Origin: Fictibacillus phosphorivorans | GTDB lineage: Bacteria > Bacillota > Bacilli > Bacillales > Fictibacillaceae | Assembly (NCBI RefSeq): GCF_001619875.1 | Contig: NZ_LRFC01000038.1 | Coordinates: 558,001 to 622,000 of the forward strand | DNA length: 64,000 nucleotides | Direction: 5' to 3' | Shown here: in pieces, positions 17,264-25,553 of the stretch | Numbering within the stretch: position 1 is the stretch's first letter | How the letters are laid out: each line of letters starts with the position of its first letter | The notes under the pieces: generated by a model | Told to the model about the DNA's origin: nothing | The model's database searches: none | What the model saw: only the letters and a program-made list of their open reading frames with translations | Translations under genes and position numbers: made by a program

Positions 17264-19535
17264 AAAGATATCGATCATCCTTCTTGCTTTGCTCGTGCCA
17301 ATCTCTGTATTCGCGGCAAAAGATGATAAGAAAAGTACGGAGCAGCCTCCCGTACCAACTGAAACGAGTCAAAATGTGATGAAGTATACGTCTTCATCTT
17401 TCACGAAGCCTGAGAAAGCGAATGCGAAACCCGTAAAACAGAAAAACTCGTTTAAAGGCTTTGAAAAAGCAGCTGAAAATGAAGATCTAGTACTTTATGT
17501 GAACGAAGAAACGCTCGCAATCAAAGTTCAGAACAAGAAAACTCAGTATGTTTGGAACTCAGGACTAGATCAGCCAGATCAGTACCGACTGAACAAAACG
17601 TGGGAACAGATGGCGCAATCGGCCATTACCGTTGAATACATGGATCGGCGCGGAAAAGTAAAAACCGAGAGCATCACGACAAACGATTCGCGGCCGCGTG
17701 TGAAGATGACCGATAAAGGCTTTACGGCATCTCTTTATATGAACCAATCGAAGCTAGAATTCGAAGTGATCGTTGAGCTCCAAGGAAGTGATCTTGTTGT
17801 TTCGATACCCGAGAGTGAGATCAAAGAAAACAAGTACACGAAGCTGATCTCAATGCGCGTGTATCCGTTTTTTGGAGCTGTAAACAAGAACGACATCAAC
17901 GGTTACATGTTCATACCGGATGGCAGCGGTGCGCTGATTCGGTATGAGGAGAGTGGAAGTAAAGCAGATGCACCATTTACGGGATCTGTTTACGGTGAAG
18001 ACGAAGCATTCAAAAAAACAGAAGGAAAGAAGGACGGAAAGGTAACACCGGTTGAACAGATCAAGATGCCTGTGTTTGGCGCTGTTCATGGTGTGAAGCA
18101 GAACGCTTTTCTAGCTGTGATTGAAGATGGCTACACTTATGGTGATATCCTAGCCTATCCATCAGGTGTTTCGACCGACTTTAACTGGATCTCTTCAGAG
18201 TTTCATTTTAGAAAAGAATATTATCAGCCGACGAGTAAGAACATGAAGGGCTTAAACGTTTATCAAAAATCAAAGAACCCATTCGGCGTCAAGCTGAGAT
18301 ACATGTTCTTACAGAAAGATGAAGCGGATTATGTGGGGATGGCAAAAGCGTATCAGCACCATCTCACAGATACAAAACAGCTTAAGAAGATCGATGACAA
18401 AACAGGTGTGAGACTCGAATTCTTAGGCGGTGAAGTGAAGGAAGGTCTATTATGGGACTCTGTTCTGCCTATGACGAGAGTCGCAGACATCCCGAGCATG
18501 ACGTCAACGCTAAAAAAAGACATCGATAATCTGTTTGTTGTTTATAAAGGCTGGTCTGAAGGCGGGTTAACCGGAACACTGCCGAAAAAGTTTCCGTTTG
18601 AAAGCGAGCTTGGAAACAGTGACGACGTTAAGAACACGATCGATAGACTTAGAAAAGATAACATTCCGCTCTATTTTTATAGCGATTACACAAAAGCGTA
18701 TGACGGGGCATCCGGTTATTCAGGCAGTAAAGACGTTGCGAAAAAGATCAGTTCAGAAACAATTTCACACAGTGAAGATAAGAAAACACTGTATTATCTT
18801 TCACCAGAAAAGTCACTTTCTATTGCGAAAGAGGATGCTATAGATTATGAGAAATATGGCATCTCAAACGTGGCGATCGATACGAGTGGTTATACATTGT
18901 TCTCTGACTATAGCAAAAAGAAAACGAGCGATCGAAATCAGACGATCTCGACTTATCAGAAGCTGTTCAGCACGCTGAATAAAAAGGTAGGGAACGTTGC
19001 TTTATATGAACCGAACACGTACTTATGGAGTCAAACAGACAGATACCTCGACATTCCGATGAATGCGTCAAACTATGTGTTTGAAACAGACACCGTGCCG
19101 TTTCTGCAGATCGTGTTAAAAGGGTACATGCCATACTACGCACCGTTCTCGAACTTTCAGTCAGATTCAGAAGATCAGATGCTGCGCATGATCGAGTACG
19201 GCGCGTATCCGTCGTATCTTTTAACGAATGAACCGTCACATCTTTTAGCTAAAACAGCGTCGAAGGACGTTTATACATCTGAATATTCAATCTGGAAAGA
19301 TAAGATTTTGTATCAGTACGAAAACATCAAGAAAAGTCTCGGTGAGGTAGAAGGCGAAGAGATCGTGAGCCGTCATGTGCCTCAAACAGGTATCGTGGAA
19401 GTGGGATATACAAACGGAAAAGTGATCATCGTCAACTACACGAACGCGGCTTATAAAAATAACGGAGTCGAAGTAGAGCCAAAGAACTTTGTTGTAACAG
19501 AAAGGGGAGAAAGCGATGAAACGACTAGGCAATAA
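17256..19535 (+). CDS. Secreted DUF5696-type protein, possible glycoside hydrolase fold
   Basis: 759 residues from a GTG start; AGGAGG at 17241-17246 stands nine bases away. A signal peptide covers about residues 1-22 (LLALLVPISVFA), with no lipobox. The N-terminal half is beta-rich (EDLVLYVNEETLAIKVQNKK, FIPDGSGALIRYEESG), the middle looks like a TIM barrel (LFVVYKGWSEGG, VAIDTSGYTLFSDYS), and the C-terminal sandwich ends NGKVIIVNYTNAAY. This order resembles GH101/GH129-like enzymes, but catalytic residues cannot be assigned. Domain naming is from memory. It overlaps both neighbours, so it is made with the importer. Confidence 0.65.
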   Translation: MYKKISIILLALLVPISVFAAKDDKKSTEQPPVPTETSQNVMKYTSSSFTKPEKANAKPVKQKNSFKGFEKAAENEDLVLYVNEETLAIKVQNKKTQYVWNSGLDQPDQYRLNKTWEQMAQSAITVEYMDRRGKVKTESITTNDSRPRVKMTDKGFTASLYMNQSKLEFEVIVELQGSDLVVSIPESEIKENKYTKLISMRVYPFFGAVNKNDINGYMFIPDGSGALIRYEESGSKADAPFTGSVYGEDEAFKKTEGKKDGKVTPVEQIKMPVFGAVHGVKQNAFLAVIEDGYTYGDILAYPSGVSTDFNWISSEFHFRKEYYQPTSKNMKGLNVYQKSKNPFGVKLRYMFLQKDEADYVGMAKAYQHHLTDTKQLKKIDDKTGVRLEFLGGEVKEGLLWDSVLPMTRVADIPSMTSTLKKDIDNLFVVYKGWSEGGLTGTLPKKFPFESELGNSDDVKNTIDRLRKDNIPLYFYSDYTKAYDGASGYSGSKDVAKKISSETISHSEDKKTLYYLSPEKSLSIAKEDAIDYEKYGISNVAIDTSGYTLFSDYSKKKTSDRNQTISTYQKLFSTLNKKVGNVALYEPNTYLWSQTDRYLDIPMNASNYVFETDTVPFLQIVLKGYMPYYAPFSNFQSDSEDQMLRMIEYGAYPSYLLTNEPSHLLAKTASKDVYTSEYSIWKDKILYQYENIKKSLGEVEGEEIVSRHVPQTGIVEVGYTNGKVIIVNYTNAAYKNNGVEVEPKNFVVTERGESDETTRQ

Positions 19536-20376
19536 TAGAAATCTTACTGGATTGCTGTTTGTTTCACCATGGATCATCGGCTTTCTCATCTTTACGGCTT
19601 TTCCGCTTTTATACTCACTCTTTTTAAGCTTTCAAGAAGTAAAGATCACAACGAACGGCATCAAAACAAACTTTGTGAAGTTTGGAAACTATCAATATGC
19701 GTTTACCGTTGACGGAACATTCGTAGACCGTGTATTAACGTATTTAGAAGAAATGGTTATATCCGTTCCGATCATTATCGTCTTTTCGTTAATCATCGCT
19801 CTTTTGTTGAACCAGAGAATCAAGTTCCGTGGCATGTTCCGGACGATTTTCTTCCTGCCTGTTATTATCGCGAGCGGACCGGTGATCAAAGAGTTGATCG
19901 ACCAAGGAATCACGACCATTCCTTCTATTGAACAGTACGCAATCTATCAGGCATTAAACGATAATCCGGATGGTTTCTTTAACGGCATACTGCTTTATCT
20001 GATCAAAAATCTGATTGTAATCCTGTGGTATTCAGGTGTACAGATCCTGATTTTCTTGGCGGCCTTACAAAAGATGGACAAGCAGATTTTTGAAGCCGCA
20101 AAGATCGACGGTGCAAGCAACTGGGAGTTCTTCTGGAAGATCACCCTGCCAAGCCTTACGCCGATGATCATCGTAAACCTGATCTATACGATCGTCACTT
20201 ATTCCGTCTTCTCGTTGAATCCGATCATTGAGCACATACAAAAGAACATGTTTAAAGTAGACACGGGCTATGGCTATGCATCGGCTCTGTCTTGGATCTA
20301 TTTTCTGATCATCGCAGGATCGCTCGCAATCGCGGTTGGTGTGATGACGGTAAAAAGAAAGAAAAAATACACCTAA
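19516..20376 (+). CDS. ABC sugar permease, MalF type (pair 2)
   Basis: 286 residues with six helices (GLLFVSPWIIGFLIFTAFPL at the start) and the EAA loop EAAKIDGASNWEFFWKITLP. It overlaps the DUF5696 gene by 20 bp with its ribosome binding site (AAAGGGGAG) inside it. This is the first half of a second CUT1 permease pair in the same operon. Confidence 0.9.
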   Translation: MKRLGNNRNLTGLLFVSPWIIGFLIFTAFPLLYSLFLSFQEVKITTNGIKTNFVKFGNYQYAFTVDGTFVDRVLTYLEEMVISVPIIIVFSLIIALLLNQRIKFRGMFRTIFFLPVIIASGPVIKELIDQGITTIPSIEQYAIYQALNDNPDGFFNGILLYLIKNLIVILWYSGVQILIFLAALQKMDKQIFEAAKIDGASNWEFFWKITLPSLTPMIIVNLIYTIVTYSVFSLNPIIEHIQKNMFKVDTGYGYASALSWIYFLIIAGSLAIAVGVMTVKRKKKYT

Positions 20377-20391
20377 GAGGATGTGATCAAC

Positions 20392-21342
20392 GTGCAAACC
20401 AAAACACAGCAAGTAAACAAGTATTACTTTAAAACAAGACGGATGTTTTTGGGCATGCAGGGGACGGATGGTCTTCTCTATAAGCTCTTGATCTACGGAC
20501 TCTTAGTGGGGATCGGGTTCGTGTATTTGTATCCGCTTCTCTACATGGGTGTGTACAGCTTTAAGAGTTTGGACGATCTTTTGAATCCGCTCGTAAACTG
20601 GATTCCAACACAGTTTTATACCGGAAACTATGAGCAGGCGAATACCGTTCTAAACTTTTTCTCAACGTTGATGGAAACGCTGTATGTGACGGTCCTTCCT
20701 GCGTTGGCACAGACTGCTGTTGCAGCGGTCGTCGGTTATGGACTTGCTCGATTTGATTTTCGCGGGAAAAACATGATGTTCGTTCTTGTGCTCGCAACGT
20801 TTATCATCCCGCCGCAGGTGACACTCATTCCGAGATACATCTTCTTTAATGAGCTGAATATACTCGGAAGTTTGAGTGCGTTCTTGCTTCCGGCAACGTT
20901 CGGACAAGGATTGAACAGCGCGATTTTTATCTTGATCTTTTATCAGTTTTTTAGAGCGGTACCAAAAGCACTGGAAGAGGCAGCACAGCTGGACGGAGCA
21001 GGGCATTTTCGGATCTTTTTCACCATCGCATTGCCGATGGCGGCTCCTGCGATCATCATCTCGTTTTTGTTCTCGTTCGTTTGGTATTGGAACGAAACGT
21101 ATCTCGCGGCGATCTATTTTGGTGATGCGTTAACGACTCTTCCACTGCAATTGCAGAAGTTCGTCGCGACGTATCAGCAGATGTTTCCTGCTGAGATGGG
21201 AGTGAGCGGCGGCAACCAGTTAAACGAAGGAATCAAGATGGCAGGAACGGTCCTGTCGATTCTGCCGCTTTTGATCGTGTACTTTATTACACAGCGCTGG
21301 TTTGTTGAAGGTGTGGACCGTTCGGGGATTACTGGGGAGTAA
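20392..21342 (+). CDS. ABC sugar permease, MalG type (pair 2)
   Basis: 316 residues with an N-terminal cytoplasmic tail, six helices and the EAA loop EEAAQLDGAGHFRIFFTIALP-like. The GTG at 20392 is the likely start: AGGATGTGATC (20378-20388) matches the full anti-Shine-Dalgarno complement at 10 of 11 bases with good spacing, whereas the upstream GTG at 20383 lies within it. It closes the import operon; a weak hairpin and a dispersed repeat follow. Confidence 0.9.
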   Translation: MQTKTQQVNKYYFKTRRMFLGMQGTDGLLYKLLIYGLLVGIGFVYLYPLLYMGVYSFKSLDDLLNPLVNWIPTQFYTGNYEQANTVLNFFSTLMETLYVTVLPALAQTAVAAVVGYGLARFDFRGKNMMFVLVLATFIIPPQVTLIPRYIFFNELNILGSLSAFLLPATFGQGLNSAIFILIFYQFFRAVPKALEEAAQLDGAGHFRIFFTIALPMAAPAIIISFLFSFVWYWNETYLAAIYFGDALTTLPLQLQKFVATYQQMFPAEMGVSGGNQLNEGIKMAGTVLSILPLLIVYFITQRWFVEGVDRSGITGE

Positions 21343-21352
21343 TGTTTTGGTC

Positions 21353-21377
21353 CTCACTCTTTTTGTGAGATTCTTCT
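21353..21377 (+). terminator. Weak hairpin after the import operon
   Basis: CTCAC (21353-21357) pairs with GTGAG (21365-21369), seven-base loop, then a mixed T-rich run. Only five pairs, so termination may be partial. Confidence 0.4.
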
Positions 21378-21387
21378 TAGAAAAAGT

Positions 21388-21510
21388 GGAATGGAGCAGA
21401 AGGTGTGAGACTCCTGCGGGACGAGCGGGCAGGTGAGACCCTTAAGGGCGCAAAGCGGCAAGGGGCTCACCGGTCGCCCCGCGGAAAGCGAAGCACCTGG
21501 AGCGTAATGA
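21388..21510 (+). repeat. Structured dispersed element (copy B)
   Basis: Uninterrupted relative of the element at 8791-9040. GCGGGACGA (21416-21424) pairs with TCGCCCCGC (21474-21482) with one mismatch, GGTGAG (21432-21437) with CTCACC (21466-21471), and AGGTG near 21401 with CACCT near 21494. The result is a long cruciform or RNA hairpin just ahead of the GH144-like gene. It has no open frame worth calling. Confidence 0.7.
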
Positions 21511-21565
21511 AACGCTCTTCACTCGGATGGTTTGAAAGACCCACAAAAAAGAGAGGGGAATAACG

Positions 21566-22789
21566 ATGGATACACAGAAACTATTGGACCTTGAAGCAAA
21601 AGGATGCTTTGATTTCTTTTGGAAAGAAGCAAACACGGATAAAGAGAGCCCTGGATATGGGTTGATCCTCGATCAGTCAGCGAACAAAAAAGTAGCAAGT
21701 ATCGCATCAAACGGCTTCGGATTAACCGCGATCATCATCGGAATCGAGCGCGGATGGATTACGAAAGAAGAAGGCTATGAACGCACAAAAGGGACGCTTG
21801 AAACATTCCTGAACAACGTAGAACACGCGAGCGGTTTCTTTTACCACTTTTTAAACATGCAGACAGGGAAAAAGAACGAAGAGTGGTATGATTGTGCGTC
21901 GATCATCGATACGGCAATCTTTTTGTGTGGAGCTGTAACGTCAGCTGAATACTTCGGCGGCGAGATCGCAGAGCTTTTTGAGAAAATCTATGCTCGCATC
22001 GATTGGAACGTGTATTATGATGAGCCGGTGAACCAGTTCTATATGGGATATAACCCGGAAACAGGCGGCTTCCACCATTGGGACATGTACGCGGAGCAAA
22101 TGATGACGTATGTGCTTGGTGTCGCATCTCCTACACATCCGGTTCCTGCCAAAATCTATGAAGGATTTCAACGCAGAAAAGGAACGTACAAAGATTATGA
22201 GTACATTCATGCGCCAGGCAACGCGATGTTTGTTCATCAATATTCACATGCGTTCATCGATTTTAGAAATATCGTGGACGGAGACGGAATCAACTGGTTC
22301 GAGAACTCGGTAAAAGCATCCCTAGCAAACCGTGCGTTCTGTAAAGAAAAATCGAGTGAGTTCAAGACCTATCATGAAAACGCTTGGGGCTTAACCGCTT
22401 GTGCGAGTCCGACCGGCTACCGCGTTCCTGGTGCTCCTCCTTATTATGAAGGGTGTGAGCCAGAGCTCGAAGGAACGATCGCACCGACTGGAGCAGCGGG
22501 ATCGATTGTTTTCACGCCAGAAGAGTCGATCGCGGCGATGAAGTATTTTTATGAAGAACATCCACAGCTTTGGGGTGAATATGGCTTCCAAGATTCTTAT
22601 AATCTGGATGTAACCCCTGCCTGGTATTCAGACCATGTCATCGGGATCGACAAAGGCATCACACTTCTCATGATTGAAAACTATCAATCAGGTCTCGTGT
22701 GGGATCTGTTTATGAAAAATAAGTACGTGAAGCAAGGTGCTGATCTGTTAGGTTGGAAAAACCAGAAGGAAGTCCTGCAAAATGATTGA
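21566..22789 (+). CDS. PF10091/GH144-like glucanase (glucoamylase-family protein)
   Basis: 407 residues, no signal peptide. The sequence has the (alpha/alpha) barrel look of the family: CFDFFWKEAN, SIASNGFGLTAIIIG, DTAIFLCGA, PTGAAGSIVFTPEE, DSYNLDVTPAWYSDHVIGID. Proteins of this Pfam group were named putative glucoamylases; the characterised GH144 members act on beta-1,2-glucan. A cytoplasmic member would act on imported oligosaccharides. GAGAGGGG precedes the start, and the gene overlaps the second GH35 gene by 8 bp, so the two are made together. Exact substrate is inferred, not shown. Confidence 0.75.
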   Translation: MDTQKLLDLEAKGCFDFFWKEANTDKESPGYGLILDQSANKKVASIASNGFGLTAIIIGIERGWITKEEGYERTKGTLETFLNNVEHASGFFYHFLNMQTGKKNEEWYDCASIIDTAIFLCGAVTSAEYFGGEIAELFEKIYARIDWNVYYDEPVNQFYMGYNPETGGFHHWDMYAEQMMTYVLGVASPTHPVPAKIYEGFQRRKGTYKDYEYIHAPGNAMFVHQYSHAFIDFRNIVDGDGINWFENSVKASLANRAFCKEKSSEFKTYHENAWGLTACASPTGYRVPGAPPYYEGCEPELEGTIAPTGAAGSIVFTPEESIAAMKYFYEEHPQLWGEYGFQDSYNLDVTPAWYSDHVIGIDKGITLLMIENYQSGLVWDLFMKNKYVKQGADLLGWKNQKEVLQND

Positions 22790-25193
22790 GATCAAGAATA
22801 AACAGATCATCATCGACGGAAAGCCTGTCCTGATCACGTGCGGTGAGATTCATTACTACCGTCTCGATAAAAGCGATTGGCAAGACCGGTTGGACAAATT
22901 AAAAGAGACAGGATGTAATGCCGTTGCGACATATGTGCCATGGCTTTGGCATGAGCCTGTCGAAGGACAGTTCGATTTCACTGGAAAGACGCGTCCTGAA
23001 ACAGACCTTGCCGGGTTCATCGATCTTTGTACGGAAAACGGCTTTTATTTCTTCGTTCGTCCAGGTCCGTTCATCATGGCCGAGATGAAAAACGAAGGAC
23101 TGCCCTATTGGGTGTACGAGAAGCATCCTGAAATCATTCCAGTAGGGTGGGACGAAAGCGAACCAACAACGCCGACCGTGGATTATCTTGCACCAGGATA
23201 TTTACAAGAAGTTCGTAAATATTATGAAAAAGTAATGGAAGTCATCACGCCGCGCATCTATCCGAACGGCGGGAAGATCATTGCGTTTCAGCTTGATAAC
23301 GAGATTGGAATGCTGTCATGGGTGAGCAATACACCAGATTTGACGGACAACGTGTTGAACGATTTATCAAATTGGCTGAGCGAACGATACGGCGATAACG
23401 TTTCAGTCCGCTATCCATTTTCGTTGGAAGAGGGTGCTGAGCGAAACGCTGCATTCCGTTCTCCAAAAGAAGAGTATGCAGCCCAGCTTTTAAAAGATCT
23501 TGGGTACTACATGCGCTATCGATTCGCAAAATATATCGCGATTTTGAGAGAGTACGCGGAAGAGTTCGGCGTAAAAGACATTCCTTTCGTTGTAAATATC
23601 CACGGAACGGGCGGGGGCAGAGGCCTGACGTACCCAATCGGAATCAGTCAGCTTTATGAATCGTACACACAAGGACCAGGATACATCTCTGGATCTGATA
23701 TTTATTTTGGCGACCTTGACATGAAAACGTTCCAAGATCTCTACATTATTAACGGTCTGATGGAAGCCGTTCATGATAAAGACCAACCGTTAACGTCTGT
23801 TGAGTTCAACTGTGGTGACGGAAACTTTGGTGAGACACTCGGTGAACGATATGATCCGTCGGCTGCCGATTTTAAATTGCGCATGTGCCTTGTTCAAGGA
23901 AACCGATTGATCAACTATTATCTGTTTGCAGGTGGAAAAAATGCAAGGCTCGATACGCTTGTTGACGATGGCAACGACCGCATCGCATCAACGGGTGAAC
24001 GTCATGGTTTTGCGGCCCCAATCGGTCCAGAAGGAAACTACAACTATACGTTTCCACGCATGTCACGTGTAAACCAAAGTGTGATGGCGGTGAGTGATAA
24101 GCTCGCGCGAATGGATGAAGAACGTGATGAAGTATCGTTCGCGTTCATTCCGGATTATTATATGACAGAATACCGTTATCCGAAGAGTGACGTGATGCGT
24201 GAGATCATCTCAAACATTGAAGCAAACCGAGGTGCTGGAGCTTGGGAGATTATGGGACGAGCCATGCTATTAAATGGCTACCGTTTTACCGCAGTCGATG
24301 TGCAGAACAAACCGCTCGATGCAGCTGTGACACCAGTCCTCGCTTTACCTTCTGCTCGTTATATGGACAGCGCGATTCAGGAGAAACTTGTAAGCTATTT
24401 GAATGATGGCGGACGGATTCTCCTGTACGGTGAGGTTCCACTTTTTGATATGGAAGGGAAAGACTGTACGATACTAGCGGAAGCGCTTGGTGTGACGTAT
24501 AAAGGCACGAGCCGTGATGGTCACAGAAAATACCTTTCGATCTATGGAGACAGCTGGGCTTCAGCGCAGCCAGAGATTCGTTCAGGATTCGTACAGCGTT
24601 TTGATGTAGGGCCAGATGTGACTCCAATTTTAAGGGTATACGGATCTGGTGATGTGTGTGGCTTTGAGTCTGAAGTGGGAAGTGGACGTGCAATCGTTAT
24701 TGCAAGTTCCTATCGTTGCGATCTGCCTTTCTTTAAAAAAGCATTTGAACGATTAGGCAGTCATGTAAAACTAACGCACGACTATCAGCATCACGGTATC
24801 TTTATGACATCGACTGCTGATGAGGAAGGCGAACGTTTTATTCATCTTTTAAATTTAGACGGCTTCGATAAAGAATTTACCGTTTATGAAGATGGGAAAG
24901 CGTTGTTCGGTGGTAGGAAGCTGTTGTTGCAGAGCAAAGACGGTGTGATGCTGCCTATGAATCTAGCTGTGGGCAACGCGAAGATTGCTTACGCGACAGC
25001 AGAAATTACTGGTGTAAGTGCAGATCACATTGATTTCCGCTTAACACAGGTGCAAGATGTGATAGCTTTTGACCCTGGAACGAAGATTTTACCGAGCGCT
25101 GATTATGTGATTGAAGAAAATAATGAGTTGACGCTTGTTCGCAGTAAGAAACACGCAAAAGTGGACGTTCAACTTCGGGTATGGTTGGGATAG
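22782..25193 (+). CDS. GH35-type beta-galactosidase-like enzyme (paralogue 2)
   Basis: 803 residues, cytoplasmic. Same layout as the enzyme at 6339: CGEIHYYRLDK (20-30), YVPWLWHE (51-58), RPGPFIMAE (93-101), FQLDNEIG with Asn173-Glu174 as acid/base, and Glu341 in LTSVEFNCGD as likely nucleophile. The two paralogues share the atypical LDNE motif but differ enough in the substrate-side loops (QGGS against NCGDGN after the nucleophile) to suggest different chain lengths or linkages. Starts inside the preceding gene; ends before a hairpin terminator. Confidence 0.8.
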   Translation: MIEIKNKQIIIDGKPVLITCGEIHYYRLDKSDWQDRLDKLKETGCNAVATYVPWLWHEPVEGQFDFTGKTRPETDLAGFIDLCTENGFYFFVRPGPFIMAEMKNEGLPYWVYEKHPEIIPVGWDESEPTTPTVDYLAPGYLQEVRKYYEKVMEVITPRIYPNGGKIIAFQLDNEIGMLSWVSNTPDLTDNVLNDLSNWLSERYGDNVSVRYPFSLEEGAERNAAFRSPKEEYAAQLLKDLGYYMRYRFAKYIAILREYAEEFGVKDIPFVVNIHGTGGGRGLTYPIGISQLYESYTQGPGYISGSDIYFGDLDMKTFQDLYIINGLMEAVHDKDQPLTSVEFNCGDGNFGETLGERYDPSAADFKLRMCLVQGNRLINYYLFAGGKNARLDTLVDDGNDRIASTGERHGFAAPIGPEGNYNYTFPRMSRVNQSVMAVSDKLARMDEERDEVSFAFIPDYYMTEYRYPKSDVMREIISNIEANRGAGAWEIMGRAMLLNGYRFTAVDVQNKPLDAAVTPVLALPSARYMDSAIQEKLVSYLNDGGRILLYGEVPLFDMEGKDCTILAEALGVTYKGTSRDGHRKYLSIYGDSWASAQPEIRSGFVQRFDVGPDVTPILRVYGSGDVCGFESEVGSGRAIVIASSYRCDLPFFKKAFERLGSHVKLTHDYQHHGIFMTSTADEEGERFIHLLNLDGFDKEFTVYEDGKALFGGRKLLLQSKDGVMLPMNLAVGNAKIAYATAEITGVSADHIDFRLTQVQDVIAFDPGTKILPSADYVIEENNELTLVRSKKHAKVDVQLRVWLG

Positions 25194-25201
25194 TAAGGTG
25201 A

Positions 25202-25228
25202 GGCCGCTCTTAGGGAGCGGTCTTTTTC
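25202..25228 (+). terminator. Intrinsic terminator after the second GH35 gene
   Basis: GGCCGCT (25202-25208) pairs with AGCGGTC (25216-25222) with one wobble, short loop, then TTTTT. Bases 25229-25360 show nothing else. Confidence 0.7.
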
Positions 25229-25360
25229 TATGTATTTAGATAAAAAGTTGTTTATGGAGGTTGAAAATAGCATGTTTAATTGCTCTTGTAAGCAACTTCA
25301 GGCCTTTTATAGTGAAAATACTGGGTAATATAAGTGGATTATTAATGATCTGAGCGCCAT

Positions 25361-25506
25361 TGAGCGAAAACATGTGTTGACTGAGCGAAACGTAAGGTCT
25401 ATTGAGCGAAAACAAGGGTTCACTGAGCGAAACGAAGGGTCTATTGAGCGAAAAGTGATCATGACTGCGCGAACGTGTAATACATATAAGAACACGTACC
25501 GTAAAA
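25361..25506 (+). repeat. 146-bp intergenic element, copy 3: six units at a 21-bp period
   Basis: Units start at 25361, 25382, 25403, 25424, 25445 and 25466, exactly 21 bp apart; the sixth is TGCGCGAA, a one-base variant, and a degenerate TGAGCGCC precedes at 25351. The tail has ACGTGT (25473-25478) and ACACGT (25492-25497). It lies between convergent genes, so it is not a promoter-only element. Confidence 0.9.
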
Positions 25507-25510
25507 ACAC

Positions 25511-25541
25511 AAAAAAAGGACTGCTCAACTCTAGAGCAGTC
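25511..25541 (-). terminator. Intrinsic terminator of the GH3 gene
   Basis: On the minus strand, GACTGCTC pairs with GAGCAGTC (25519-25526 and 25534-25541) over eight bases, followed by a run of seven Ts. Confidence 0.8.
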
Positions 25542-25553
25542 ACTTCAAATCCA

